Assembly: GCF_028736035.1 (NCBI RefSeq)
Contig: NZ_CP117866.1
Coordinates: 9,403,001 to 9,467,000 of the forward strand
Origin: Streptomyces sp. T12
GTDB lineage: Bacteria; Actinomycetota; Actinomycetes; Streptomycetales; Streptomycetaceae
Direction: 5' to 3'
Length of the DNA: 64,000 bases
The first letter of the stretch is position 1. Each line of letters opens with the position of its first letter. This document shows, piece after piece, positions 8,700-17,671 of the stretch. The notes under the pieces were generated by a model. The model worked only from the letters and a program-made list of their open reading frames with translations. It was not told the DNA's origin and did not search any database. Made by a program: the position numbers and the translations under genes.

Positions 8700-10217
8700 T
8701 CAGCGGTCGCCCTCGTGCTCGTGCCCGTGGTCGTGCACGCCGTTCGTAGCCGCGATCTTCTTCCAGGACTTCGGCTGCACCGGCTCCTTGGCCGACCTGG
8801 CGATGGACGCGCTGTGCGCCGCCGGAGCGGCCGGCTTCGACGGCTGGAACAGCCATGTGTCGAAGAGCGCCGCCAGCGGCTTCCCGGACACCTCCTCGGC
8901 GTACCGCTGGAAGTCGGCCACCGACGCGTTGCCGTAGGCGTACTTCTGCGTCCAGCCCTTGAGGATGGCGAAGAAGGCGTCGTCCCCGATCTCGTTGCGC
9001 AGCGCCTGCACAGTCAGCGCACCCCGGTCGTAGACCGCGATGTGGAACTGGTTCTCCGGCCCGGGGTCACCGGGCCGCACCTTCCAGAAGGCATCGCCGG
9101 CCGCACGCGAGGCGTACACGTAGTCGGCGATCTCCTGCGCCGTCCCCTCACCCTCGTGCTCCGACCACAGCCACTGCGCGTACCGGGCGAAGCCCTCGTT
9201 GATCCAGATGTCCTTCCAGTCCTTGACGGACACCAGGTCGCCGTACCACTGATGGGCGAGCTCATGGACGACGACGGAGGTGTTCGACCCGTTCGCGAAG
9301 TTCGCCGGGCTGTAGAACGGCCGGGTCTGCGTCTCCAGCGCGTATCCGGTGTCGGTGTTCGGCACATACCCGCCGAGCGCGTTGTAGGGGTACGGCCCGA
9401 AGTACCCGCTCAGCCAGTCGGCGATCTCCCCGGTCCGCTCGATGCTCGCCCGCGCCGCGCCGTAGTGGTCGCCCAGGTCCTTGCTGTAGGCGTTGATGAC
9501 CGGAATGCCGCTCTCGCTGGTCCCCGTGGTCACGTCGAACTTGCCGACCGCGAGCGTGGCGAGATAGGTCGCCTGGGGCTTGTTCGAGCGCCAGTTGTAG
9601 CGGGTCCAGCCCAGCCGTGAACTCGTCGACTGCAGCGTGCCGTTGGAGATGGCCTGCGTGCCGTCGGGGACGAGCACCGAGACGTCGTACGTCGCCTTGT
9701 CGAGCGGGTGGTCGTTGCTCGGGAACCACCACCAGGCGGCCTCGGGCTCGTTCGCCCCGACACCGCCGTCCGGGGTGCGGTGCCAGCTGGTGAAGCCGTA
9801 CGCCTGCTTCGACGACGGCACACCGCGGTAGCGCACGACGACCGTGACGGCCGTGCCCTTGGCCAGCGGGCTCTTCGGCGTGATCTCCAGCTCGTGTTCG
9901 CCCGACGTCGCGAACGACGCCTTCGCGCCGTTGACCCGGACCTCGCTGACGTCCAGCAGGAAGTCCAGATCGAAGCGGGACAGATCCTGCGTGGTCTTCG
10001 CCAGCAGGGTCGCCGTACCCTCCAACTCGTCCGTGGCCGGCTGGTACTTCAGCCGCAGGTCGTAGTGGGAGACGTCGTATCCGCCGTTGCCGTAGGCCGG
10101 GTAGTAGGGGTCGCCGATACCCGGAGCGCCGGGGGAGTTGCTCGCGGCCGATGCCGGGATCGCCAGCATCAAAGAGGCGGCTGCGAATGCGCCCGGCGCC
10201 ATGATTCTGCGGTGCAC
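8700..10217 (-). CDS. secreted M1-family zinc aminopeptidase
   Basis: A 505-aa exported metallopeptidase. The start chosen is GTG at 10217, five bases after GGAGC; it gives a signal peptide (VHRRIMAPGAFAAASLMLAI then PASAA) with a plausible cleavage after ASAA. The M1 zinc signature HELAHQW is near residue 317, with the third ligand Glu in NEGFARY, giving HExxH-x18-E. The N-terminal beta domain is present, but the protein is shorter than classical PepN, as in the short secreted actinobacterial type. The C-terminal tail is His-rich (HDHGHEHEGDR), which could bind metal. It is convergent with the PfkB kinase and divergent from the X-Pro peptidase. Confidence 0.92.
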   Translation of the reverse strand: MHRRIMAPGAFAAASLMLAIPASAASNSPGAPGIGDPYYPAYGNGGYDVSHYDLRLKYQPATDELEGTATLLAKTTQDLSRFDLDFLLDVSEVRVNGAKASFATSGEHELEITPKSPLAKGTAVTVVVRYRGVPSSKQAYGFTSWHRTPDGGVGANEPEAAWWWFPSNDHPLDKATYDVSVLVPDGTQAISNGTLQSTSSRLGWTRYNWRSNKPQATYLATLAVGKFDVTTGTSESGIPVINAYSKDLGDHYGAARASIERTGEIADWLSGYFGPYPYNALGGYVPNTDTGYALETQTRPFYSPANFANGSNTSVVVHELAHQWYGDLVSVKDWKDIWINEGFARYAQWLWSEHEGEGTAQEIADYVYASRAAGDAFWKVRPGDPGPENQFHIAVYDRGALTVQALRNEIGDDAFFAILKGWTQKYAYGNASVADFQRYAEEVSGKPLAALFDTWLFQPSKPAAPAAHSASIARSAKEPVQPKSWKKIAATNGVHDHGHEHEGDR

Positions 10218-10410
10218 GAAAGCTCCAAGTCGTAGGGGCCCGAAGTCTGTCCGGAGCCTATTCACCACCTGTGTCTCCGGTGTGTCCATGACCACTGCTG
10301 TCACACGATCGCCATTCGGCCGACATGAGCCGACCCGCCCCAGGGACGTTTATCGGCCACTGAGGACCTCATGGGTCATCAGCCTCCCTCTTCTGTACGG
10401 GAGTTGGCCG

Positions 10411-12381
10411 ATGTACCGTCCGCGCATGCCGATACGCATGCGCTTCACGATCTGGAGACCGCTCGCGACGGTGGCCACGACCGCCCTCATGGCTACGTTC
10501 CTGACCCCCGCGACGGCGCACTCCGCCCCGTGGGAGAGCAGACCCGTCTACTCGTACGAGAACGCCATCCGCGAGGCCGTATGGGTGGACACCGGACTCG
10601 ACCACGACCGCGACGGAAAGAGCGACCGCGTCGCCGTCGACATCGTCCGGCCCCGGGAGACGGACCGGCAGGGCCGCAAGATACCCGTCATCATGGACGC
10701 CAGCCCGTACTACTCCTGCTGCGGGCGCGGCAACGAGGGCCAGAAGAAGACGTACGACGCCCACGGGAACGTCGTGCAGATGCCCCTGTTCTACGACAAC
10801 TACTTCGTGCCCCGCGGCTACGCCTTCGTCGGCGTCGACCTCGCCGGCACCAACCGCTCCGACGGCTGCGTGGACGTCGGCGGCCGCTCCGACATCCTCT
10901 CCGCGAAGGCCGTCGTCGACTGGCTCAACGGCCGCGCGACGGCGTACACGACCCGCACCGGCACCACCAAGGCCAAGGCGACGTGGACCAACGGCCGCAC
11001 CGGCATGATCGGCAAGAGCTGGGACGGCACCATAGCCAACGGCGTCGCCGCCACCGGGGTCGAGGGCCTGAAGACCATCGTCCCGATCGGCGCCATCTCC
11101 TCCTGGTACGACTACTACTTCCAGCAGGGCGCCCCGCTGTTCGACTCCGGCCCCGACTGGCTCTCCGACTACGTCGAGAGCCCCGACGCCCGCGCCAAGT
11201 GCGGCGCCGTCCAGCAGATGATCGTCGACGGGGCCCCGCGCACCGGCGACTGGACGCCGCTGTGGACCGAGCGCGACTACGTGAAGGACGCGCGCAAGGT
11301 CAGGGCGAGCGTCTTCCTGATCCACGGCATGCAGGACCTCACCGTCCGTATGAAGCAGCTCGGTCAGTGGTGGGACGCCCTGGCGAAGAACGGCGTCGAG
11401 CGCAAGATCTGGCTCTCCCAGACTGGCCACGTCGACCCGTTCGACTTCCGCCGCGCGGAGTGGGTGCAGACCCTGCACCGCTGGTTCGACCACGAACTCC
11501 TCGGCTACGACAACGGCATCGACCGTGAGCCGATGGCCGACATCGAGCGCCACCCCGACCAGTGGGCCACCTCCAAGGCCTGGCCGCCGCGCGGCACCGA
11601 CACCACCACCCTGCGCCCCGCCAAGGGCACCCAGGCCGGCGTCGGCGCCCTCGGCCTGCGCAAGGGCAACGACACCGAGACCTTCACCGACGACCCGCAG
11701 CACAGCGAGACCGACTGGGCCGCGTACATCGACCGGCCCACCCCCGACAAGGCGGGCTTCGTGACCAAGCCGCTCACCCGCCACCTGCGTGTGTCCGGCT
11801 CCTCCGAGGTCACCGTCACCGCGACCCCGAGCACCTCGACGGCCCACCTCTCCGCCGTCCTGGTCGACCTCGGCGCCGACACCATCCGCGACTACGCGAC
11901 GAGCGGCGAGGGCATCGCCACGCTCACCGACCGCACCTGCTGGGGCGGGAGCACCACCGGCGACAGCGCCTGCTTCAAGGAGACCAAGGCGAAGACCGCC
12001 GACGTCGATTACACGGTCGTCAGCCGCGGCTGGGCCGACCTGGGGAACTACGCCTCCGACCTGAAGGGCGCAGCGCTCACGCCGGGCAGGCCTTACACCA
12101 TCACCCTCGACCTGGCGGCCACCGACCACGTGGTCCCGGCGGGCCACCGCCTCGCCCTGATCATCGCCGGCACGGACAAGGACCTGATCGATCCTCCGTC
12201 GACCACGCCGACCCTCACACTCGACCTCTCCCGTACGAAGGCCCGCGTCCCGCTGGTCGGCGGCGCCCCCGCGTTCGCCCGCGCCACGACGGGCTCCGTG
12301 CCCGCAGCCGTCGAGGCCACGCCCCTCGACGGCGTGACCGCACCCCGCACCACCCACCGCATCCCGGAGGGAGGCCAGTGA
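10411..12381 (+). CDS. secreted X-Pro dipeptidyl-peptidase (CocE/NonD family, S15)
   Basis: A 656-aa exported serine hydrolase that removes X-Pro dipeptides from peptide N-termini. The ATG at 10411 follows GGGAG; the signal sequence runs to TPATAHSA. The alpha/beta-hydrolase core shows the nucleophile elbow GKSWDGT (Ser about residue 203), Asp in HGMQDLTVR and His in TGHVDPF. The C-terminal third is the jelly-roll domain found in CocE/NonD and PepX C-termini. The full-length catalytic triad makes activity likely. The downstream M14 gene starts with GTG overlapping this stop, so the two peptidases are co-translated. Confidence 0.92.
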   Translation: MYRPRMPIRMRFTIWRPLATVATTALMATFLTPATAHSAPWESRPVYSYENAIREAVWVDTGLDHDRDGKSDRVAVDIVRPRETDRQGRKIPVIMDASPYYSCCGRGNEGQKKTYDAHGNVVQMPLFYDNYFVPRGYAFVGVDLAGTNRSDGCVDVGGRSDILSAKAVVDWLNGRATAYTTRTGTTKAKATWTNGRTGMIGKSWDGTIANGVAATGVEGLKTIVPIGAISSWYDYYFQQGAPLFDSGPDWLSDYVESPDARAKCGAVQQMIVDGAPRTGDWTPLWTERDYVKDARKVRASVFLIHGMQDLTVRMKQLGQWWDALAKNGVERKIWLSQTGHVDPFDFRRAEWVQTLHRWFDHELLGYDNGIDREPMADIERHPDQWATSKAWPPRGTDTTTLRPAKGTQAGVGALGLRKGNDTETFTDDPQHSETDWAAYIDRPTPDKAGFVTKPLTRHLRVSGSSEVTVTATPSTSTAHLSAVLVDLGADTIRDYATSGEGIATLTDRTCWGGSTTGDSACFKETKAKTADVDYTVVSRGWADLGNYASDLKGAALTPGRPYTITLDLAATDHVVPAGHRLALIIAGTDKDLIDPPSTTPTLTLDLSRTKARVPLVGGAPAFARATTGSVPAAVEATPLDGVTAPRTTHRIPEGGQ

Positions 12382-13649
12382 TCCGCATCCGAATCGTCAC
12401 CCTCGTCGCGGCGGCCCTCGCCGCATCCCTCGTCGCCGTACCGGCCCACGCCGCCGACTCCCCGCCCCGCACCGGCTTCGAGCAGTCGAACGGCGCCAGA
12501 TGGACCGGGCAATCCGAGGAACAGGACTTTCTCGCGGCCGTCGACCGGGGCAGCGACCGGGTCTCAGTCGGCCGCATCGGTACGACGAAACAGGGCCGGC
12601 CGCTCCACCTGGTCCGTATCGGCACCAGCCCCACCCCGAACAAGGTGCTGCTCATCTGCAGCCAGCACGGCGACGAACCCTCCGGCCGCGAGGCCTGCCT
12701 GTCCACCGTGCGCGACCTGGCGTACGCGAAGGACCGGCAGACCCGGCGCTTCCTGGAGCGCACCACCCTGCTGGTCGTGCCCACCGCCAACCCCGACGGC
12801 CGGGCCGCCGACACCCGCGGCAACAGCGACGGCGTGGACATCAACCGCGACCACATCGCGCTCCGGACCGCCGAGGGCCGCGCCATGGCCGCGGTCATCC
12901 GCGACCAGCGCCCCGACGTGGTCTACGACCTGCACGAGTACGGCGCCACACCCCCGTACTACGACAAGGACTTGTTCGACCTGTGGCCCCGCAACCTCAA
13001 CACGGACACGCACGTCCACGACGAGGCGCAGGCCCTGTCCCAGTCGTACGTACGCCCCGCCGCCACGGGCGCCGGCTATTCGACCGGCACGTACGGCATC
13101 TGGACCGACCCGGTCACCGGCGATCCGATCCGGCAGGTCGCCGGTGACGGCCAGGAACGCATCCTGCGGAACATGTCCGGCGTCAAGCACGCGGTGGGCC
13201 TGCTCATCGAGAGTCGCGTCGACCCGCTCACCGATGAGGAGGAGGCCGACGAGGCGCTGAACAACCGGCGCCGGGTGAGCTCCCAACTCGCCGCGCTGGA
13301 CGGCCTGTTCGAGTTCAGTGACGTCCGTCGCGGCCGGATCGAGGCGGCGACCGGCACGGCCCGGCTCGCCGGCTACGCCGACACCGGACCCGTCTACCTG
13401 GGCGGCGCCGACAACGACCCGCCCGAACCCGCCGAGGTGATCCAGGACCCGCCCTGCGGATACCGGCTCACCACCGACCAGTACACGCAGGTCAAGGACG
13501 AACTGGCCCTGCACGGAGTGAAGTCGAGGCCGACCGACACGGGCGCCCTGGTCCCGCTCCGCCAGTCCCTGCGCGCCCTCGTCCCGTTGCTCCTCGACGA
13601 GCGTGCCCCGTATCACCTCACAGCCGGTGAGCCTGACACCGACTGCTGA
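12378..13649 (+). CDS. secreted M14-family zinc carboxypeptidase
   Basis: A 423-aa exported metallopeptidase. The GTG at 12378 overlaps the preceding TGA and is preceded by GGAGGGAGG. The signal peptide reads [20 protein letters not shown] then PAHAAD. Zinc ligands: His and Glu in [11 protein letters not shown], the third His in DLHEYG; the general-base Glu is probably in LLIESR. M14 enzymes trim C-terminal residues from peptides or peptidoglycan stems; which of the two applies here cannot be told. Together with the M1 and X-Pro enzymes it forms a secreted peptide-trimming set. Confidence 0.9.
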   Translation: MIRIRIVTLVAAALAASLVAVPAHAADSPPRTGFEQSNGARWTGQSEEQDFLAAVDRGSDRVSVGRIGTTKQGRPLHLVRIGTSPTPNKVLLICSQHGDEPSGREACLSTVRDLAYAKDRQTRRFLERTTLLVVPTANPDGRAADTRGNSDGVDINRDHIALRTAEGRAMAAVIRDQRPDVVYDLHEYGATPPYYDKDLFDLWPRNLNTDTHVHDEAQALSQSYVRPAATGAGYSTGTYGIWTDPVTGDPIRQVAGDGQERILRNMSGVKHAVGLLIESRVDPLTDEEEADEALNNRRRVSSQLAALDGLFEFSDVRRGRIEAATGTARLAGYADTGPVYLGGADNDPPEPAEVIQDPPCGYRLTTDQYTQVKDELALHGVKSRPTDTGALVPLRQSLRALVPLLLDERAPYHLTAGEPDTDC

Positions 13650-13737
13650 AACGGCTGCGATCGACGGGTTCTGTGGTAGGTCCTGGGAGACGATGTGGAA
13701 CCGGCGTATCCACTGTTTCCAGGGGAAGGTGCCGCAG

Positions 13738-15441
13738 ATGACTGAAGATCTCAAGAAGCGGGGTGGCCGGGAAGGTCCTCCGGACGTTTCCGGCCACCCG
13801 ACCACGGACCGCGTGGTGTTCGGCGTCACCGCCGCCATCACCGTGGCCTTCGTGATCTGGGGCTGGGCGGCCGCGGACTCGCTGGAGAGCGTGTCCACGA
13901 AGATGCTCGACGGCCTGATCCACAACGGCGGCTGGGCCTTCATGCTCGCCGCATCGTGCTTCGTGGTCTTCGCGCTGTGGCTCGCGATCAGCCGCTACGG
14001 CCGCATCCACCTGGGCGCCGAGGGCGAGGAACCCGAGTTCAAGACCGTGTCCTGGGTCGCGATGATGTTCAGCGCCGGCATGGGCATCGGCCTGATGTTC
14101 TACGGCGTCAGCGAGCCGCTCTCGCACTACACGACCCCGCCTCCGGGCACGGACCCCGCCAACTCCGGCGAACGCATGGAGACGGCGATGGCCACCACCC
14201 TCTTCCACTGGACGCTGCACCCCTGGGCGATCTACGCGGTGGTCGGCCTCGGCATCGCCTACAGCACCTTTCGCAAGCGCCGGCGCCAGACCATCAGCGC
14301 GGTCTTCACCCCTCTGATCGGAGAGAAGCACGCGAACGGCACCGCGGGCCGGGTGATCGACATCCTCGCGATCATCGCCACCGTCTTCGGCTCCGCGGCC
14401 TCCCTGGGCCTGGGCGCGCTCCAGATCGGCTCCGGTTTCCAGGAGCTGGACTGGATGGACGACGTCAGCACCGGCCTGCTCGTCACGATCATCGCCGTGC
14501 TGACCCTGGCCTTCGTTCTCTCGGCCGTCTCCGGCATCGAGCGGGGCATCCAGTGGCTGTCCAACACCAACATGGTGCTCGCCCTGGTCCTCGCGGTCTT
14601 CGTGTTCCTCGCGGGCCCCACGATCATCGTGCTCGACCTGCTGCCCACCTCGATCTTCGCCTATCTCGGCGACCTGCCCCAGCTCGCCGGCCGTACCGAG
14701 GCCAGCGGCGGCGAGGGCGTCGCGGACTGGCTCGGCAGCTGGACCGTCTTCTACTGGGCCTGGTGGATCTCCTGGACGCCCTTCGTCGGCATGTTCATCG
14801 CCCGCATCAGCCGGGGCCGCACCATCCGGCAGTTCGTCGGCGGCGTCATCCTCGTGCCCAGCACCGTCAGCCTCGTCTGGTTCGCGATCTTCGGCGGCAC
14901 GGCGATGAAGCTGAAGGAGGGCGGCGCGCTCGGCGGCGAGGACACCCCTGAGGGTCAACTCTTCGGCGTCCTGCAGGAGTTCCCCATCGCGACCGCCACC
15001 AGCCTGCTCGTGATGATCCTGGTCGGCATCTTCTTCGTCTCGGGAGCCGACGCCGCCTCCATCGTGATGGGCACGCTCTCCCAGAAGGGCGCCCTCGAAC
15101 CCGGCCGCTTCGTGGTCGTGTTCTGGGGCGTGGTGACCGGGGCCGTCGCCGCCATCATGCTGCTCGTCGGCAGCGGTCAGGGCGACGCGCTCACCGGCCT
15201 GCAGAACCTCACGATCCTGGCCGCCGCGCCCTTCGTCCTGGTGATGATCGGCATGTGCGTCGCCCTCATGCGCGATCTGCGCCGGGACCCGGTCATCGTG
15301 CGCGGCGAGATGGGCTCCGAGGCCGTCGAGCTCGCCGTGATCGAGGGCCACAAGAGGTACGACGGCGACTTCGAGATCAAGGTCGGGCCGGGCCCCGGCA
15401 CCGAAGCGGAGGGCGACCCGCTGGGCCACGACCACGGCTGA
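13738..15441 (+). CDS. BCCT-family betaine/carnitine/choline transporter
   Basis: A 567-aa membrane transporter with about 12 helices. The ATG at 13738 is chosen because AGGGGAAGG lies nine bases before it and the family N-terminus (TTDRVVFGVTAAITVAFVIWG) follows soon after. Family motifs: GMGIGLMFYGVSEPL in the third helix region, TLFHWTLHPWAIYAVVGL, and the Trp-rich segment FYWAWWISWTPFVGMF. These carriers import quaternary ammonium osmolytes. The long hydrophilic C-terminus may sense osmotic strength, as in BetP (inference). Convergent with the D-amino-acid oxidase gene. Confidence 0.93.
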   Translation: MTEDLKKRGGREGPPDVSGHPTTDRVVFGVTAAITVAFVIWGWAAADSLESVSTKMLDGLIHNGGWAFMLAASCFVVFALWLAISRYGRIHLGAEGEEPEFKTVSWVAMMFSAGMGIGLMFYGVSEPLSHYTTPPPGTDPANSGERMETAMATTLFHWTLHPWAIYAVVGLGIAYSTFRKRRRQTISAVFTPLIGEKHANGTAGRVIDILAIIATVFGSAASLGLGALQIGSGFQELDWMDDVSTGLLVTIIAVLTLAFVLSAVSGIERGIQWLSNTNMVLALVLAVFVFLAGPTIIVLDLLPTSIFAYLGDLPQLAGRTEASGGEGVADWLGSWTVFYWAWWISWTPFVGMFIARISRGRTIRQFVGGVILVPSTVSLVWFAIFGGTAMKLKEGGALGGEDTPEGQLFGVLQEFPIATATSLLVMILVGIFFVSGADAASIVMGTLSQKGALEPGRFVVVFWGVVTGAVAAIMLLVGSGQGDALTGLQNLTILAAAPFVLVMIGMCVALMRDLRRDPVIVRGEMGSEAVELAVIEGHKRYDGDFEIKVGPGPGTEAEGDPLGHDHG

Positions 15442-15462
15442 GAGCCCGTGAACGGTGTGCAC

Positions 15463-16413
15463 TCAGGAGGAGGCGAGCCCGGCCGCCTCCTCCGCACACC
15501 CCCACGCCACGGTCACACCCGCCCCGCCGTGCCCGTAGTTGTGCACCAACACCCGTCCGCCCGGCAGTGCTTCACGCTCCAGCCGTACGGCGTCCCGCCC
15601 CGGCCGCAGCCCCACCCGGTGCGCCAGCACCCGCGCCCCCGCGATCTCCGGCCGCAGCGCCGCACACCGCCGTACGATCGCCTCGGCCACCCCCGGATCC
15701 GGCTCCGGCGACCAGTCGTCCTCGACCGCGGTACCGCCCAGGAGCAGCCGCCCGGGCTGCGGGAAGTAGTACGCCATCTCCCCGTCGGCGTCGGTCGAGG
15801 TCAGCCAGGTGCGGATGCCGGGGTTCTCCACGACGACCAGCTGCCCCCGCACGGGGCGCACGGACGCGTCCGGCACCAGCTCGCGGGCGCCGAGCCCCGT
15901 GCAGTTGACCACGACAGGCGCCTCGACCTCCCCGAAGCCGGACACCGACCGCGTCTCGATCACACCGCTCGCATCGAGGAACCGGTCCCGCAGCCACGGC
16001 AGAAACGTCGCCATGTCGATCACCGGCAGCCGCGCCCACAGCCCCGAACCGGCGTACTCCTCGGCCGTCGTCGCGCGCAGCCCCGGCAGCCGGGCCGTGG
16101 CCCACGCGTCCGCCTCGTCCAGGCTCGCCCCGCCCAGTACGCCTTCGACCATGCGTACGCCGGTCGGCTCGCTGCGCTCCGCCAGCTCCTCGTAGACATC
16201 CAGGGAGCGCAAGGCCCACGCCCGCGCCAGCGCGAGCGGCTCGATCCGGTACGGCCACCAAAGCGCCCCCGCAACCGCCGAGGTGGTCCCCTCGACGGGA
16301 TCCCGCGTCCACACCCGCACGCGCGCACCACGTTCGGCCAGCACGAGGGCCGTAGTCAGCCCGATGACACCGCCGCCGACCACCACGACATCGTCCACCT
16401 GTTCGCTCCCCAT
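15463..16413 (-). CDS. D-amino-acid oxidase (FAD)
   Basis: A 316-aa flavoenzyme that deaminates D-amino acids to 2-oxo acids with H2O2 release. The N-terminal FAD fingerprint is DVVVVGGGVIGLTTALVLAERG. Further DAAO signatures are RGQLVVVENPG, YYFPQPGRLLLGGTAV and the C-terminal HNYGHGGAGVTVAWGCA, which contains the conserved glycine-rich flavin contact. Length is typical for bacterial DAAO (310-330). The ATG at 16413 follows the motif-optimal spacing, and no longer start is needed. Divergent from the next gene with 66 bp between. Next to a transporter and peptidases, it probably feeds on D-residues from peptides or wall material. Confidence 0.92.
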   Translation of the reverse strand: MGSEQVDDVVVVGGGVIGLTTALVLAERGARVRVWTRDPVEGTTSAVAGALWWPYRIEPLALARAWALRSLDVYEELAERSEPTGVRMVEGVLGGASLDEADAWATARLPGLRATTAEEYAGSGLWARLPVIDMATFLPWLRDRFLDASGVIETRSVSGFGEVEAPVVVNCTGLGARELVPDASVRPVRGQLVVVENPGIRTWLTSTDADGEMAYYFPQPGRLLLGGTAVEDDWSPEPDPGVAEAIVRRCAALRPEIAGARVLAHRVGLRPGRDAVRLEREALPGGRVLVHNYGHGGAGVTVAWGCAEEAAGLASS

Positions 16414-16479
16414 GCTGGGACGTTAGCGGAATATGTCATGCCGTGCTCATATCGGTCCGGTCCTGGGGATACTCACAGC

Positions 16480-17505
16480 ATGTCTGCCGAGTACGCGACC
16501 TTCGGCCTGGCACCGGCGATGCGTGCCGGTGGAGTCCTCGCCAACGGTGACTACCAGGTGCACCGGGACTTCGTGGACTTCATCGTCGACGGACGCCCGC
16601 TGCTGTTCCAGCTCTCCGACCTCGACGCCGTCTCCCCGCTCGCCTCCGACGTCCCGCCCGCCATCTTCACCGCCCAGGTCCGCAGCCTGCTCCTGGAGGC
16701 GGAGGCCCCGCTTCCAGGCGGCCGGTACGTCATCTACGGCTGCCCGGACTGCGAGGACCTCGCCTGTGGTGCCGTCACCGCGCTCATCGACAAGGACGGT
16801 GACGACTACATCTGGCGGGACTTCGCCTGGCAGACCGACGAACACGCCGACCTGGAGCTCAACGGCTACCACGGCATCGGGCCCTTCCGCTTCCACGGCG
16901 CCGAATACCGCACGGCGCTCGACTCCCTGCTCGCCGGCGACTCCGGGGCACCACGCCGCCGGGTGCTCCTCATCGGCGCCCGCGTCGCCCTCCTGGCCAA
17001 GCTCGCCGCCGCCCTGCGCACCATCGGCATCGGCGCCGACATCACCCATGACGTGGGCGGCGTCCCCGCCGACGAACTGCGCGCCTACGGCGCCGTCGCC
17101 TTCGGACGGGCGATCGGACAGGAGCAGCGCACCGCCGTGCGCCGCGCCTTCGCGGACGCCGGAGTCGACGTGACCTACGTCGACGGGCTCGCACCGATCG
17201 TGCCGTTGCTGGTCGCGCAGATCGAACACGCCCTGGACCGCAGCCCTGCCGAACAGCGCCGCCTGACCCGCCTGGTGGCCGCCGACGGCGAGGCGGGCGT
17301 CGAGGTCACCTCCCCCTGCCGGGTCCGCCTCACCGCGTACCGCCTCGACCGCCTGTACCGCACCCACACCCACGAGGTCTTCGACGGCATCCTGGAACCG
17401 GGCCGCCATCGCATCGCGCTGGACGCGAAGGCGGTCAAGGGGGAGTCGTTCGTGGTGGCGCGGACGTCGGGGAGTGTGCTGGTGGAGGCGGTCGCGCTCA
17501 GCTAG
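16480..17505 (+). CDS. conserved actinobacterial protein, oxidoreductase-like
   Basis: A 341-aa cytoplasmic protein that I do not recognise with a proven function. The first 150 residues contain YGCPDCEDLACGAV, a Cys-x2-Cys-x5-Cys cluster that could bind a metal or be redox active. A middle domain (about residues 155-250) begins RRVLLIGARVALLAKLAAAL and alternates strands and helices like a Rossmann fold. The C-terminal part reads as a beta-rich domain. Start ATG at 16480. No signal peptide or membrane helix. It stands alone, divergent from the DAAO gene. Confidence 0.75.
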   Translation: MSAEYATFGLAPAMRAGGVLANGDYQVHRDFVDFIVDGRPLLFQLSDLDAVSPLASDVPPAIFTAQVRSLLLEAEAPLPGGRYVIYGCPDCEDLACGAVTALIDKDGDDYIWRDFAWQTDEHADLELNGYHGIGPFRFHGAEYRTALDSLLAGDSGAPRRRVLLIGARVALLAKLAAALRTIGIGADITHDVGGVPADELRAYGAVAFGRAIGQEQRTAVRRAFADAGVDVTYVDGLAPIVPLLVAQIEHALDRSPAEQRRLTRLVAADGEAGVEVTSPCRVRLTAYRLDRLYRTHTHEVFDGILEPGRHRIALDAKAVKGESFVVARTSGSVLVEAVALS

Positions 17506-17581
17506 GTGCCGCGATGAGGTGGGTGCCGCTTCATGCCGTCGGTTGTCTGCGGGCCCGTTCTGGCTGGTCGCGCAGTTCCCC

Positions 17582-17599
17582 GCGCCCCTTACGGGGCGC
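17582..17599 (+). terminator. GC-rich hairpin between two genes
   Basis: GCGCCCC and GGGGCGC flank the loop TTAC, 77 bases after the preceding stop. The same kind of element (cgcgcagttccccgcgcccc) recurs widely downstream of Streptomyces genes from memory of the genus, so it is likely a terminator or a dispersed palindrome. Confidence 0.5.
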
Positions 17600-17671
17600 C
17601 AAGCGCCCGGTGATCTTGTGCCCCGGAATATCGACGCGTCCAAGGCGGCGTGGCCATTAGGATCGCTCCCT

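Noticed and set aside
17474..17671. N-terminal extension of the ABC-F frame
   Set aside because: It passes through a hairpin and the end of the previous gene. The ABC-F family begins with the first cassette right after GTG 17672.
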